DNA of 64,000 nt from the NCBI RefSeq assembly GCF_010728925.1, contig NZ_AP022608.1, positions 4,340,001 to 4,404,000 of the forward strand, read 5' to 3'. The notes beneath the pieces were generated by a model that was not told where the DNA came from, did no database searches, and worked only from the letters and a program-made list of their open reading frames with translations. Both the position numbers and the translations under genes were made by a program. The stretch comes from Mycolicibacterium gadium. Its GTDB lineage: Bacteria > Actinomycetota > Actinomycetes > Mycobacteriales > Mycobacteriaceae. Shown piece by piece: positions 24,184 to 32,921 of the stretch. Numbering within the stretch: position 1 is the first letter of the stretch; each line of letters begins with the position of its first letter.

Positions 24184-25137
24184 TCACTGCTTGTCGCGCC
24201 ACCGGAGCGGATCGACCTCGAGCGCGGCCCGGTCCCAATCGCCCAAGTCAGCGGCGGCCGCATAGGTCGCGTGCAGAAACTCCAGCAGGGCGCGATCCGG
24301 GTCGGCGGCGGTGCGCACCGACTCGTAGGGCAACAGAAACTGCTTGTACTCCGTGCTGTAGAAGGCTTGTTCGGGTTTGACGGGGTAATCGGCGAAACCC
24401 GCAGGCTCGGGATAGGCGTATGCGTAGAAAGCGCCTTCGTCACCGCCCCCGGCCCAGAAGCCGCAGCTGCTCAGCTCGTGCGAATAGCCCTCGACCATCA
24501 CCCAGTCGCCGCAGTTCGGCGCGCCGCCCGGATGCTCGGGTGCGGTGCGACCGGAGAACCGGGTGCACGCCAGATCCATGGCGCCCCAGAAGAAGTGCAC
24601 GGGGCTGACTTTCCCGAGATAGTGCGAGCGGAATTCGTGCAGCACGCGGTCCGCGGACACGAGTTGACGCCAGAACAGATGCGCCGCCTGGGCGTCATAG
24701 GAGGCGTGCGTGTGGTCGTCGGCGAACGGGATCGCGGGATCGACTTCGTTGGGGCTGGCCCGAAGCTGCACAGTGATGCCGAGTTCGTCGAGCGCAGCCA
24801 TCACTTCGGCATAGAAGGCGGCGACCGACTTGGGTTCGAGCGCGATCTGACGGAGGCCGCCGTCACTGCAACGGATGTGCAGCCGGTGCTCGATGAAGTC
24901 GAACTCGATGTCGAAGACGCCGGCTTCGTAGGGAATCGCCGAGGTGGTCAGGCCTCGCGGACTCACGTACAGGGTGACCTGCCACCAGTGGTTGACCAGC
25001 GGTGCGTGGGCGAGGCGTATCTTGCCGACGATCTGTGTCCACATGTGCAGGGTCTCACGCGTGGCAGTCCAGTCATCGACCCGCAACGACGGCCAGTTCT
25101 CCGATGCCGCAGCCGCTTTCGTGGTGATATCAGTCAT
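24184..25137 (-). CDS. DUF5996 family protein
   Basis: A 317-residue protein of the DUF5996 family. Conserved-looking stretches are TLHMWTQIVGKIRLAHAPLV, HWWQVTLYVSPRGLTT, FDIEFDFIEHRL and a C-terminal YSHELSSCGFWAGGG. The many Trp, His and Tyr residues suggest a ligand pocket, but the family has no known function. No signal peptide is present. The 190 bp after its end contain no convincing gene. Confidence 0.8.
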   Translation of the reverse strand: MTDITTKAAAASENWPSLRVDDWTATRETLHMWTQIVGKIRLAHAPLVNHWWQVTLYVSPRGLTTSAIPYEAGVFDIEFDFIEHRLHIRCSDGGLRQIALEPKSVAAFYAEVMAALDELGITVQLRASPNEVDPAIPFADDHTHASYDAQAAHLFWRQLVSADRVLHEFRSHYLGKVSPVHFFWGAMDLACTRFSGRTAPEHPGGAPNCGDWVMVEGYSHELSSCGFWAGGGDEGAFYAYAYPEPAGFADYPVKPEQAFYSTEYKQFLLPYESVRTAADPDRALLEFLHATYAAAADLGDWDRAALEVDPLRWRDKQ

Positions 25138-25172
25138 CTACGCACTCTAGCGTTCCCGCTTGGCCGGGGCCG

Positions 25173-26516
25173 CTAGTCTGCCGAACGGTTGCCCTGGTGT
25201 ACGGGCGACTCCCAGGTGTAGGGCTCCTCCGGATGGCCGGATCCACCGAGGATGAACGAGCGGTCGCTGCGGTTGGCGCGCGCAATCGTCGCCATCCATG
25301 TCGCGACCGTGCTGAAACGGTTGCGCACGCCGGTGAGAAACGCGATGTGGATGAAGCCCCAGCCGAGCCAACCCATCATGCCCGCGAGCTTGACCGGTCC
25401 CGCCTGCACCACCGCATGACCGCGGCTGATGTACGCCGCCGACCCGAGATCGCGGTAACGGAAATCCTTGCGCTTGCGTTGAGCGACATCACGCCGAATG
25501 CAGGCCGCAGCATGCCAGCCACCCTGCATCGCGTTCTCCGCGACCCCCGGCAACCCGTCGCGACCCGCCAGATCACCGATGACGAATACCTCGGGATGCC
25601 CCGGCACCGACAGATCGGGGTCTACGGTGATGCGGCCCGACCGATCGGTGGCGGCGTCCAATTCCTTCGCGACGTGCTTCGCGAACGGCACAGCCTCGAC
25701 GCCGGCGGTCCACAGCACCGTTCGGGTGGCGTAATCCTGTTTGGGACCACCGTCTTTCGGGCTCACCGTGACGCCGTCGCGCCGGACGTCGGATACGTGC
25801 ACGCCGAAGTGCAGCTCGACCCCCAACTCCTCCAGTATCCGCGACGCCCGTTCGGACAGCGCCGGCGCAAAGCTCTTGAGCACCCTGTCGCCGCCGTCGA
25901 ACAGCAGCACCCTGGCGTCCTCCGGCTCGATGCTGTGGAATTCGTTGGCCAGTGAGCGGGTCGCGAGTTCCCGTATCTGTCCGGCCAATTCGACGCCGGT
26001 GGGGCCGGCGCCGGTGACGGCGAACGTGAGCCACTGCTCCCGCTCTTGGCCTGGCGGCAGGGTCTCGGCGATCTCGAAGGCGGCGAAGACTCGACGCCGG
26101 ATGCTGAGCGCATCGTCGAGTGTCTTCATACCGGGCGCCCAGGCGGCGAACTCCTCGTTCCCGAAATACGACTGACGCATGCCCGCGGCGATCACCAGGT
26201 AGTCGTAGTCGACGTCGAACTTCGACTCGTCGGGCCGACGGGCCGTGACGCGCCGCGCCTCGGGATCTAGCCGGATGGCCTCGCCGAGCAGTGTCTTGAC
26301 GTTGCGGTGGCGTGACAGTTCTTCACGCAGCGATCGACTGATCTGGCCGATGCTCAACGTTCCGGTCGCGCACTGGTAGAGCAACGGCTGGAACACATGG
26401 CACGCTGCGCGGTCCAGCAGGGTGACGTCCACGTCGACCCGGCCGAGGCGACGGGCGCAGAACAACCCCCCGAACCCGCCGCCGATGATGAGAACTCGAG
26501 GTCGCCCACTGCTCAT
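25173..26516 (-). CDS. Type II NADH dehydrogenase (NDH-2) family protein
   Basis: A 447-residue FAD-dependent NADH:quinone oxidoreductase. The FAD-binding IIGGGFGGLFCARRL is at residues 10-24 and a second dinucleotide motif VTGAGPTGVELAG at 167-179. CATGTLSIGQISRSLRE, VLWTAGVEAVPFA and VFVIGDLA complete the NDH-2 pattern. Near the C-terminus, MMGWLGWGFIHIAFLTGVRN is the amphipathic membrane anchor that docks to the inner membrane. It feeds electrons into menaquinone without pumping protons. ATG 26516 (MSSGRPRVLIIG) is the proper start; the longer frame is not supported. Confidence 0.92.
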   Translation of the reverse strand: MSSGRPRVLIIGGGFGGLFCARRLGRVDVDVTLLDRAACHVFQPLLYQCATGTLSIGQISRSLREELSRHRNVKTLLGEAIRLDPEARRVTARRPDESKFDVDYDYLVIAAGMRQSYFGNEEFAAWAPGMKTLDDALSIRRRVFAAFEIAETLPPGQEREQWLTFAVTGAGPTGVELAGQIRELATRSLANEFHSIEPEDARVLLFDGGDRVLKSFAPALSERASRILEELGVELHFGVHVSDVRRDGVTVSPKDGGPKQDYATRTVLWTAGVEAVPFAKHVAKELDAATDRSGRITVDPDLSVPGHPEVFVIGDLAGRDGLPGVAENAMQGGWHAAACIRRDVAQRKRKDFRYRDLGSAAYISRGHAVVQAGPVKLAGMMGWLGWGFIHIAFLTGVRNRFSTVATWMATIARANRSDRSFILGGSGHPEEPYTWESPVHQGNRSAD

Positions 26517-26545
26517 GTAGCAGTCCGTACCCGTTTCGGCGGGTG

Positions 26546-26931
26546 CTACCCACGGGTTGCCGGGCTCGCCTGATACGACGCGATGTGCCAGTCCTTGCTC
26601 GTGCGGATGACGACGACCCGATGTTGAGGTGCACGGTGTCCCGGTCCCGGAAAGCGAAGTCCGCGGCGAGGTAGCCGAGCGCCACATCAGCGCCGAGCCG
26701 GCGGGACTCCAGGATCCGGTACTGCACCGTCATGCCGGGCGGCTGCGCGTCGTAGTACTCGAACACCCCCTGCGGCCCGACGCTGTACGGCCGCAGCCCC
26801 TGAAAGATGGCGTCATCAGTGAAGACGCCGGCCACCCGGTCTGGATCGTGCGCGTCGATTCCGTCCCTCCACGGGTCCAGTACCGCGCGCAGGATCTCCT
26901 CAGCGCCCAGCACTTTGACCACCATCGACAT
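26546..26931 (-). pseudogene. SnoaL/NTF2-like gene with a frameshift
   Basis: From ATG 26931 the frame encodes a SnoaL-like fold (AEEILRAVLDPWRDGIDAHD, YYDAQPPGMTVQYRILESRR, AADFAFRDRDTVHLNI). At about 26614-26620 the coding sense shifts: the +1 frame continues RVVVIRTSKDWHIASYQASP and stops at 26546, which is exactly the expected final strand of this fold. A single missing base therefore breaks a gene of about 128 codons. The unshifted frame instead runs on antisense into the NDH-2 gene. Either the gene is inactivated or the assembly has an error. It overlaps the SDR stop by 32 nt, so both probably formed one operon. Confidence 0.75.
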
Positions 26932-27604
26932 GCAGGATCTCGCCGGTGACGAAGCCGGCCGTCTCCAGGTAGAGAACGGCGTCGACGACGTCGTCGATGT
27001 CACCGAGCCGTCCCGTCGGGTTGAGTGTGGCAAGCGCCGCGTGCGTGGACGGGTCGTGCATCGGTGTGTCGATGATGCCGAGCGCGACCGCATTGGACCG
27101 GATGCCACGACCGGCATATTCGACGGCCAGCGCCTTGGTGGCGGCGTTCAGCCCGCCCTTGGTCAGCGACGCCAGCGCCGACGGCGCCTGCGAGTTGGCC
27201 TGGTCGACCAGGCTGGTGGAGATGTTGACGATGTGGCCGCCGGTCGGCATCACTGCCAGCGCGGCACGAGTGACCTCGAAGAAGCCGCGCAGATTCACGC
27301 CGGTGATGGCGTCGAAGTCACTGTCGGTGTATTCGGTGAACGGTTTGGGAATGAAGATGCCCGCGTTGTTGACGACGGTGTCGACCCGGCCGAACCGCTG
27401 CATCGCGGCATCGATCACGCGCTGGCCGACACCGGGGGAAGAGATGTCACCCGCGACTGTGAGCACCATCGGATCGTCACTCTCGCCGATGGTCCGCGAG
27501 TTGGCGACGACCGCGTAGCCCAGTTTCCGGTAACCCTGAACCAGTCCGGCGCCGATCCCCTGGGAGGCGCCGGTGATGACGGCGACCCGTGTCGAAGTGT
27601 TCAT
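26900..27604 (-). CDS. Atypical short-chain dehydrogenase lacking the catalytic tyrosine
   Basis: A 234-residue SDR with the NAD(P) motif TGASQGIGAGL at residues 12-22, NNAG, and the serine in NISTS. The YxxxK tetrad, however, reads SALASLTKGG: the lysine is present but the tyrosine position is alanine. The cofactor site is complete, so the protein may bind NAD(P) without classical reductase chemistry, or use another acid. ATG 27604 is supported by the Rossmann start. LysR is transcribed divergently, 114 bp away, and probably controls it. Confidence 0.85.
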   Translation of the reverse strand: MNTSTRVAVITGASQGIGAGLVQGYRKLGYAVVANSRTIGESDDPMVLTVAGDISSPGVGQRVIDAAMQRFGRVDTVVNNAGIFIPKPFTEYTDSDFDAITGVNLRGFFEVTRAALAVMPTGGHIVNISTSLVDQANSQAPSALASLTKGGLNAATKALAVEYAGRGIRSNAVALGIIDTPMHDPSTHAALATLNPTGRLGDIDDVVDAVLYLETAGFVTGEILHVDGGQSAGR

Positions 27605-27645
27605 TGTTGTTCCTTTCCTTGCCATGCCCGGCTCAACGTGCCGAG

Positions 27646-27658
27646 ATAGGGCGGCTAT
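27646..27658. promoter_or_regulatory. Possible LysR binding site
   Basis: ATAG-GGCGG-CTAT is a short inverted repeat in the gap between the SDR and lysR genes. A second hairpin-like repeat, CCTCCC-TGCT-GGGAGG, lies at 27681-27696. Confidence 0.4.
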
Positions 27659-27706
27659 GCCTGGCAGACGAGACGAATCACCTCCCTGCTGGGAGGCCGA
27701 GGCTAT

Positions 27707-27712
27707 TAGGCT
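27707..27712 (+). promoter_or_regulatory. -10 element of a leaderless lysR transcript
   Basis: TAGGCT is followed by six bases and the ATG at 27719, the mycobacterial leaderless pattern. Confidence 0.55.
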
Positions 27713-27718
27713 GACCCG

Positions 27719-28651
27719 ATGGAGCTGCGGCAGCTGCGCTACTTCGTCGCCGTCGCCGAGGAACTGAACTTTGGCCGAGCGGCTCAGCGTCTGCGCATCG
27801 CGGGTCCGTCGCTGTCTCAACAGATCAAAGCCCTGGAAAAAGACCTCAAGGTGACCCTCTTCGAAAGGGACCGAAGATCGGTCGTTCTCACACCTGCGGG
27901 CGCGGCTTTGCTTCCGGATGCGCGGGAGTTGGTCAGCGATGCCGACGAATTACGCAGGCGGGCAATGGGTCTCGGAGAATCACAGCCTGTCCGTGTCGGC
28001 TACGTGAACTGGTGCCCGGTCGACTGGGCGCAGCGTGCGGCAGGAGTGGCTGAGCTGCGGGTGGATACCTGGGTGATGCCGTCACACGCCCAGGCGGCAC
28101 GGGTCGCGGAGGGCAGCCTCGACCTCGCGATCTGTTGGGTCCAGAACAGCGACCTCGAGAAACTGTCGCTCGAGGCGCGACTCCTCGGGGTCGACCGGCT
28201 CTATGCGCTCGCCGCCGGTTCCGACGAGTCCCCCGTCGAAGCCGGTGACACCGTGGTGCTCGTCGACTCCGATGCCGCCAGTTGGTCGTCGTGGAATCGC
28301 TACGCAGAGCAGTTCGCCTCCGCGACCGGCGCCCGTGTTATGCGCACCGACGACGGCGGTGTCACCGGAGCGACGTTCTTCGAGCATGTGCGAGGGTTGC
28401 GCCGCGCGGTCCTGAACAATCCCAAAGGCCAGGACGAAACACTGCCGAAAGATCTGGTGCGTCGACCCGTGGTGAACCCGTCACCGATGTGGACGTGGTC
28501 ACTGGTGTGGCGGCGGGGTGAGGACAACCCCGCGATTCACGCCCTGATCGACGAATTCACCCGAGGCGTCGGCGACTTCGGACTCGGTGACCCATCCGTG
28601 TGGTTGCCCGCCGACGATCCGCATCAGCCCGGCGACGAGAGCGGCGGCTGA
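27719..28651 (+). CDS. LysR-family transcriptional regulator
   Basis: A 310-residue LysR regulator. The N-terminal winged helix is canonical: MELRQLRYFVAVAEELNFGR then AAQRLRIAGPSLSQQIKALE, with LFERDRRSVVLTPAG. The effector-binding domain carries VRVGYVNWCPVDWA and DLAICWVQNSD. It diverges from the atypical SDR gene. Its last 153 bp overlap, on the opposite strand, the end of the MFS transporter gene. Confidence 0.92.
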   Translation: MELRQLRYFVAVAEELNFGRAAQRLRIAGPSLSQQIKALEKDLKVTLFERDRRSVVLTPAGAALLPDARELVSDADELRRRAMGLGESQPVRVGYVNWCPVDWAQRAAGVAELRVDTWVMPSHAQAARVAEGSLDLAICWVQNSDLEKLSLEARLLGVDRLYALAAGSDESPVEAGDTVVLVDSDAASWSSWNRYAEQFASATGARVMRTDDGGVTGATFFEHVRGLRRAVLNNPKGQDETLPKDLVRRPVVNPSPMWTWSLVWRRGEDNPAIHALIDEFTRGVGDFGLGDPSVWLPADDPHQPGDESGG

Positions 28652-29719
28652 CACCACCACCGCAGCGACGAGCATCGCGGTACGAAAACCGTTGTGGAGC
28701 AACGGGCTCACCGCGGCGGGTCCGGCGATCTGACCGACTGAATAACCGGCCGTCAGCAACGCGACAGCCCGCGGATAGCGCAGCAGACGCCCGGCCGCCA
28801 GTGACAGCGTGCTGACACCGATGAATGTCCCACCGAAGAGCACCGCGCCGACCAGTGCTGCGGTCACCCCGCCGAACAGGCCGGCTACGGCGATGCCGGT
28901 GGCCTGCACGCACAGCGCTGTCGCGAGCAGACCGGGGTGTGACCAGCGAGAGCTGAGTGCAGCCCATAGCGCCGCCGACGGCACTGTCGCCAAGCCGACC
29001 ACCAACCACGCCCCGCCACCGAGCCAGTGGGGCGCATCCTGTGCGACCGCGGCGACCAGGAACGTGCCCGCGATGATGTACCCGATCCCTTCCAGGGTGT
29101 AGCTCGCCGCGAGCAGCGCGAAGGCACGATGCGGTGGACGGCGCCCGGGCCGGTCTGACGACTCCGGCGTCGCCCCTTCTGGTGCGGGATGCATGGTCCA
29201 GGCGACGGCGGCCAGCACCGCCGCCGCTGCGGCCGAAGTCCACCACGCCAACCGCCACTGACCGCTTGTCAGCACGACGACTGCCGACAACGCGATACCG
29301 CCGCCGACCCCGCCCAGTGCCCAGCCGGCGAGATGGGCGGGCCGCTCATGCAGGTGTTCCAGCAAGGTGTTGACGGCGATCACGAAGACCAGCGCACTGG
29401 CGACCCCGGCCAACGCGCGCAGCAAAGCCCATTCGATTGTGCTGGCGATCAACGGCATTCCGACCAGACTGGCGACGAGTACGACCAGGGAAGCGCGGCA
29501 GACAGCGACGGAACGGGCAAGTCGAGGCCAGATGGATCCGGCCAGTGCGCCCGCGAGGTAGCCGGCATAGTTGGCCGTCGCCAGGGTCGCGGAGGTATGC
29601 GTCGTGATGCCCGCCTGCGCGGTCATCAGCGGCAGGATGGGCGTGTACGCGAACCGGCCTATCCCCATGGCCGCGGCGAGGGCTGCGGCGCTGCGCACGA
29701 CGTGTCCGTGGTATTGCAT
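28499..29719 (-). CDS. YbfB/YjiJ-like MFS transporter
   Basis: A 406-residue, twelve-helix major facilitator. The start AAALAAAMGIGRFAYTPILP is the signature of the YbfB/YjiJ family, and further helices follow with GWALGGVGGGIALSAVVVL and TAGYSVGQIAGPAAVSPLL. The substrate is unknown; members are predicted exporters. ATG 29719 (MQYHGHVVRS) is chosen. The C-terminus (MRIVGGQPHGWVTESEV onward) extends 153 bp into the convergent lysR gene, an unusually long overlap; the natural end may be shorter in relatives. Confidence 0.85.
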   Translation of the reverse strand: MQYHGHVVRSAAALAAAMGIGRFAYTPILPLMTAQAGITTHTSATLATANYAGYLAGALAGSIWPRLARSVAVCRASLVVLVASLVGMPLIASTIEWALLRALAGVASALVFVIAVNTLLEHLHERPAHLAGWALGGVGGGIALSAVVVLTSGQWRLAWWTSAAAAAVLAAVAWTMHPAPEGATPESSDRPGRRPPHRAFALLAASYTLEGIGYIIAGTFLVAAVAQDAPHWLGGGAWLVVGLATVPSAALWAALSSRWSHPGLLATALCVQATGIAVAGLFGGVTAALVGAVLFGGTFIGVSTLSLAAGRLLRYPRAVALLTAGYSVGQIAGPAAVSPLLHNGFRTAMLVAAVVVSAAALVAGLMRIVGGQPHGWVTESEVADASGEFVDQGVNRGVVLTPPPHQ

Positions 29720-29872
29720 TTCCCCATCGTGAAGCGCCGCGCGCCTCGTCGGCCATGTCTGATCTGCTCGTAGCTGTAAGGCGCTGCCTCCCAGCCGGGA
29801 CGCGAAGTCGAGCATTGTGTGTTCTTGCAGTCGAGCGATCGGGTGTGGTCGCAACAAGGAAGGGAGACGTCG

Positions 29873-30559
29873 ATGACGCAGAACGTGACCGCATTGGTGA
29901 CCGGCGCCAATCGAGGTTTGGGTCGGCAACTGGCCGCAGAACTGTTAGCGCGCGGCGCGAAGGTGTACGCAGCGGCGAGGCGACCGGAAACCGTCGATCT
30001 GCCGGGCGTGGTACCGATTCAACTCGACGTCACCGATCCGGAGTCCATCCGGCATGCGGCGGCCGTTGCCGACGATGTCACCGTGCTGGTGAACAACGCC
30101 GGCATCTCGACGCGGGCCACGCTGCTCGACGGATCCATCGACGACATCCGCGCGGAAATGGAAACGCACTACTTCGGAACGCTGAACGTCAGCCGGGAGT
30201 TCGTCCCCATCATCGAGCGCAACGGCGGCGGCGGCGTCCTCAACGTTCTGTCGGTCCTGTCGTGGACCCACCCACCGACCTCCGGCGCCTACTCAGCGGC
30301 CAAGGCTGCGGCGTGGGCTCTCACCGATGCGATGCGAACAGAGCTGGCTCCCAAGGGGATTCACGTGGCCGCCCTGCACGTCGGCTACATGGACACCGAC
30401 ATGGTCAGTTACATCCCACCAGAGCAGAAGATCGATCCGGCACAGGTCGCGGCGCTGGCCGTCACTGGGCTGCTCAACGGTGAAAAGGAGATCCTCGCCG
30501 ATGAACTGTCCCGAAAGGTGAAGGCGGGCCTGGCCACCGCGAATACCGGGAGCGAGTGA
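29873..30559 (+). CDS. Short-chain dehydrogenase/reductase
   Basis: A 228-residue classical SDR: TGANRGLGRQL at residues 9-19 binds NAD(P), NNAG follows, and YSAAK supplies the catalytic tyrosine and lysine. A C-terminal VGYMDTDM segment fits the family. AAGGAAGGGAG precedes ATG 29873. It diverges from the MFS gene across about 150 bp. The substrate cannot be assigned. Confidence 0.9.
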   Translation: MTQNVTALVTGANRGLGRQLAAELLARGAKVYAAARRPETVDLPGVVPIQLDVTDPESIRHAAAVADDVTVLVNNAGISTRATLLDGSIDDIRAEMETHYFGTLNVSREFVPIIERNGGGGVLNVLSVLSWTHPPTSGAYSAAKAAAWALTDAMRTELAPKGIHVAALHVGYMDTDMVSYIPPEQKIDPAQVAALAVTGLLNGEKEILADELSRKVKAGLATANTGSE

Positions 30560-30566
30560 CCGCCGA

Positions 30567-31598
30567 TCAGCGGAAGCGGACGTCCATGGTCGCCATACCG
30601 AAGATCTTCTTGCCGTCCGATTTCGCCGCAACGATCACCACACCGCTGCGAGTCGCCGGATCCAACGACTTGACGCGCCCGCTGAACTCGATGTCGGTAC
30701 CCCCGGTGGCCGATACGACGGCCGGCGCCGACAGCCGAACCGTGTAGCGCGTCACCGCGCCGGGATCTCCTGACCACGCGGAATGGAAGCCGGCACCCAA
30801 ACCCATGGTCAGCATTCCGTGGGCGATCACGTCAGGCAGCCCGGCCAGCTTCGCGATGGTCTCGTCCCAGTGGATCGGATTGGCGTCACCCGCCACACCG
30901 GCATAGTTCACCAAGTCGCCGCGCGACAGGCGGGTGTGGTGCACCGGCAGCTGGTCGCCGACCTTCACGTCGTCGAACGACGGTGTTCCCGGCGTGCGGG
31001 TGAAGCCTCCGTCGGCGATCCGGATCTCGCCCTCGGGGCGGAGTTCTTTCTCGTACTCGCCATCCACACTGGGGATGTCCAGGATGTTCATGTCGTGCAT
31101 CATCGCGTTCTGCACAGCCGTCTTGACTCCCGCGTCGATGTCCTCGGCGGTGACCCCGACGACGGTGGTGTGCAGCGTGTGCACGCGCTCGCCTGCGGTA
31201 TCGGTGAACGTGTTGGTGACGGTGATGAAATCCCGCCCCGCCGTCCTGCGCACCGACGTCAGCTCGACGTCGATGGTCAATTCGTCACCGGCCACGATCG
31301 GGCGGTGCTGCTCGAAGACCTCCTCGGTCTGCAGGTACGTGTCGTATCCGACGACGATCGACTCGAACATGCGCCGGTTGCACTTCATGCCGGGGGTCGA
31401 CGTGAACGTCACCGGCGCGACGACATCCGAATAGCCCAGCTCAGCGGCGGCGGCGACGTCCCAGTGCGCGGGGTGATAGTCCTGCACCGCGCGGGCGTAT
31501 TCACGCACCTTCTCGCGGCCCACCAGGTAGGTGCCGTCCATCTGGTAGTAGCTGCCGACCCGCGCTTCCATGGGCGACGCGTCTGCTGGTGCAGTCAT
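30567..31598 (-). CDS. Fused (3R)-hydroxyacyl-ACP dehydratase, HadA-HadB-like
   Basis: A 343-residue double-hotdog protein. The N-terminal half reads GREKVREYARAVQDYHPAHW, LGYSDVVAPVTFTS and PIVAGDELTIDVELTSVR, matching HadA/HadC. The C-terminal half reads FDDVKVGDQLP, LVNYAGVAGDANPIHWDETI and AHGMLTMGLGAGF, matching catalytic HadB, with the hydratase-2 Asp/His pair in GDANPIH. HadAB and HadBC dehydrate beta-hydroxyacyl-ACP in FAS-II mycolate elongation. Here both subunits are one polypeptide. ATG 31598 (MTAPADASPME) is chosen over a much longer antisense-driven frame. Confidence 0.88.
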   Translation of the reverse strand: MTAPADASPMEARVGSYYQMDGTYLVGREKVREYARAVQDYHPAHWDVAAAAELGYSDVVAPVTFTSTPGMKCNRRMFESIVVGYDTYLQTEEVFEQHRPIVAGDELTIDVELTSVRRTAGRDFITVTNTFTDTAGERVHTLHTTVVGVTAEDIDAGVKTAVQNAMMHDMNILDIPSVDGEYEKELRPEGEIRIADGGFTRTPGTPSFDDVKVGDQLPVHHTRLSRGDLVNYAGVAGDANPIHWDETIAKLAGLPDVIAHGMLTMGLGAGFHSAWSGDPGAVTRYTVRLSAPAVVSATGGTDIEFSGRVKSLDPATRSGVVIVAAKSDGKKIFGMATMDVRFR

Positions 31599-31718
31599 GA
31601 ATAAGCTCAACTCTTCCGTCGGCTGGTTCGGAGCCGACCACAGCACACTAACGCGCGGGCACCCCGATCCCGGAATCCTGCGATGGCGCCCCGCAATCTG
31701 CCTAAGCTGATCACGCAC

Positions 31719-32912
31719 ATGACTGTCGACAGGCGAATCAGGGTCGACGGCGAGCCCGCATCCATCGCGCCCGCCGAGTTCCTCGACGTCACGCTGCCTC
31801 AACTGTTCGCCGCAGCGACGGATCGGCTGGGTCCGTCGCTGGAGGAGATGCGGCCCCGGCCACTCACCGTCACCGTCGACGGGCAATCCTGGACGCTGCG
31901 TGCCGACGATGCTCGTGTCGCCGTCATGCAGGGTCCGGGCACCGGCTCCGCCATCCGGGTCGACGCCGAGCAATTCGACGCACTGGTCGCCGACAAAGTC
32001 ACCCCGATGGGCTGGTTGGCCAGCGGCTCCCTCGATATGACGGGGCACCTCTCCGACATCTTGAATTGGTGGCTCCTGCTCCGGGCCACACTCGACGGCA
32101 CGACGCCCCACCGCACCGGCGCGATCGAATTCGAGGATCGGGACGGCGGACCGCTCGACCTGAGCCGTTCGTTCACTCCCGCCGATTCCGCCGCCGACAT
32201 GGCCTGGTTCCTCGAGCAAGCCGGCTTCCTCCACGTCAAAGGTCTGTACAGCGAAGACGAGATGGTCGCCGTATCCGCCGAAATGGACGTCGCCGCAACG
32301 CGTTACGCCGATGGTGACGGCCGGTCATGGTGGGCCGGCCTCGAGGACGGATCTCGTGCGCTGGTGCGGATGCAGCGGTTCGACAAGGAATCGCCGCTCG
32401 CCGCCGAACTGGTCGCCGACGAACGCCTGACCCGTATCGCCGCGTTGACGGGCGACGGCCACGTCGCCAGCGGATGGGACGGTAACCGACTCGAAGCGCT
32501 CTTTAAACCGATCGGTGTCGTCCAAGGGATTTCGGACATCCCGTGGCACAAGGACTGCTCGCTCGGCAGGCACAGCTACGACTGCTGCGGCCTCACCGTC
32601 GGCATCTCGGTCACCGGTGCCGACGCGATGTCGGGTCAGCTCCGCGTCGTCGCCGGTTCACATCGAGCCCTGGTCTGGCCCGCGCCCAGCCTCCAACCAG
32701 GCCTCGATCTTCCGGTGGTCAACCTCGCGACCGAGACCGGCGACGTCACCGTGCACTGCTCGTGCACGTTGCACATGGCTGCGCCGCCGGTGCACCGCGA
32801 ACGACGCGTGATGTACACCAGCTTCAGCCTGCCCTCGCTCGGCGGCGCCGACGCCGACCGCAAGGAGCTGCGCAGGATGGCCGACGCGGCACCTTTGAAC
32901 ACCAGCCAGTAG
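31719..32912 (+). CDS. Phytanoyl-CoA dioxygenase-like protein with N-terminal SCP2-like domain
   Basis: A 397-residue protein. The C-terminal two-thirds is a PhyH-type Fe(II)/2-oxoglutarate oxygenase: the iron site HxD is in WHKDCSLGRH, the distal His is in VHCSCTLHM, and the 2-oxoglutarate Arg is in HRERR. The first 130 residues (RPRPLTVTVDGQSWTLRADD, TPMGWLASGSLDMTGHL) look like a sterol-carrier-protein-2/alkyl-sulfatase C-terminal fold. The combination suggests a lipid-carrying module feeding an alpha-hydroxylase for branched acyl chains. ATG 31719 is preferred; ATG 31683 is possible. Confidence 0.8.
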   Translation: MTVDRRIRVDGEPASIAPAEFLDVTLPQLFAAATDRLGPSLEEMRPRPLTVTVDGQSWTLRADDARVAVMQGPGTGSAIRVDAEQFDALVADKVTPMGWLASGSLDMTGHLSDILNWWLLLRATLDGTTPHRTGAIEFEDRDGGPLDLSRSFTPADSAADMAWFLEQAGFLHVKGLYSEDEMVAVSAEMDVAATRYADGDGRSWWAGLEDGSRALVRMQRFDKESPLAAELVADERLTRIAALTGDGHVASGWDGNRLEALFKPIGVVQGISDIPWHKDCSLGRHSYDCCGLTVGISVTGADAMSGQLRVVAGSHRALVWPAPSLQPGLDLPVVNLATETGDVTVHCSCTLHMAAPPVHRERRVMYTSFSLPSLGGADADRKELRRMADAAPLNTSQ

Positions 32913-32921
32913 CACGGGCCT

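Noticed and set aside
24129..24380. Plus-strand ATG with good AAGGAG site (MSWLTAKPQKRS)
   Set aside because: The frame turns Arg/Pro-rich and antisense to DUF5996 after about 18 codons. It may be a remnant 5' end, but the evidence is too thin to call.
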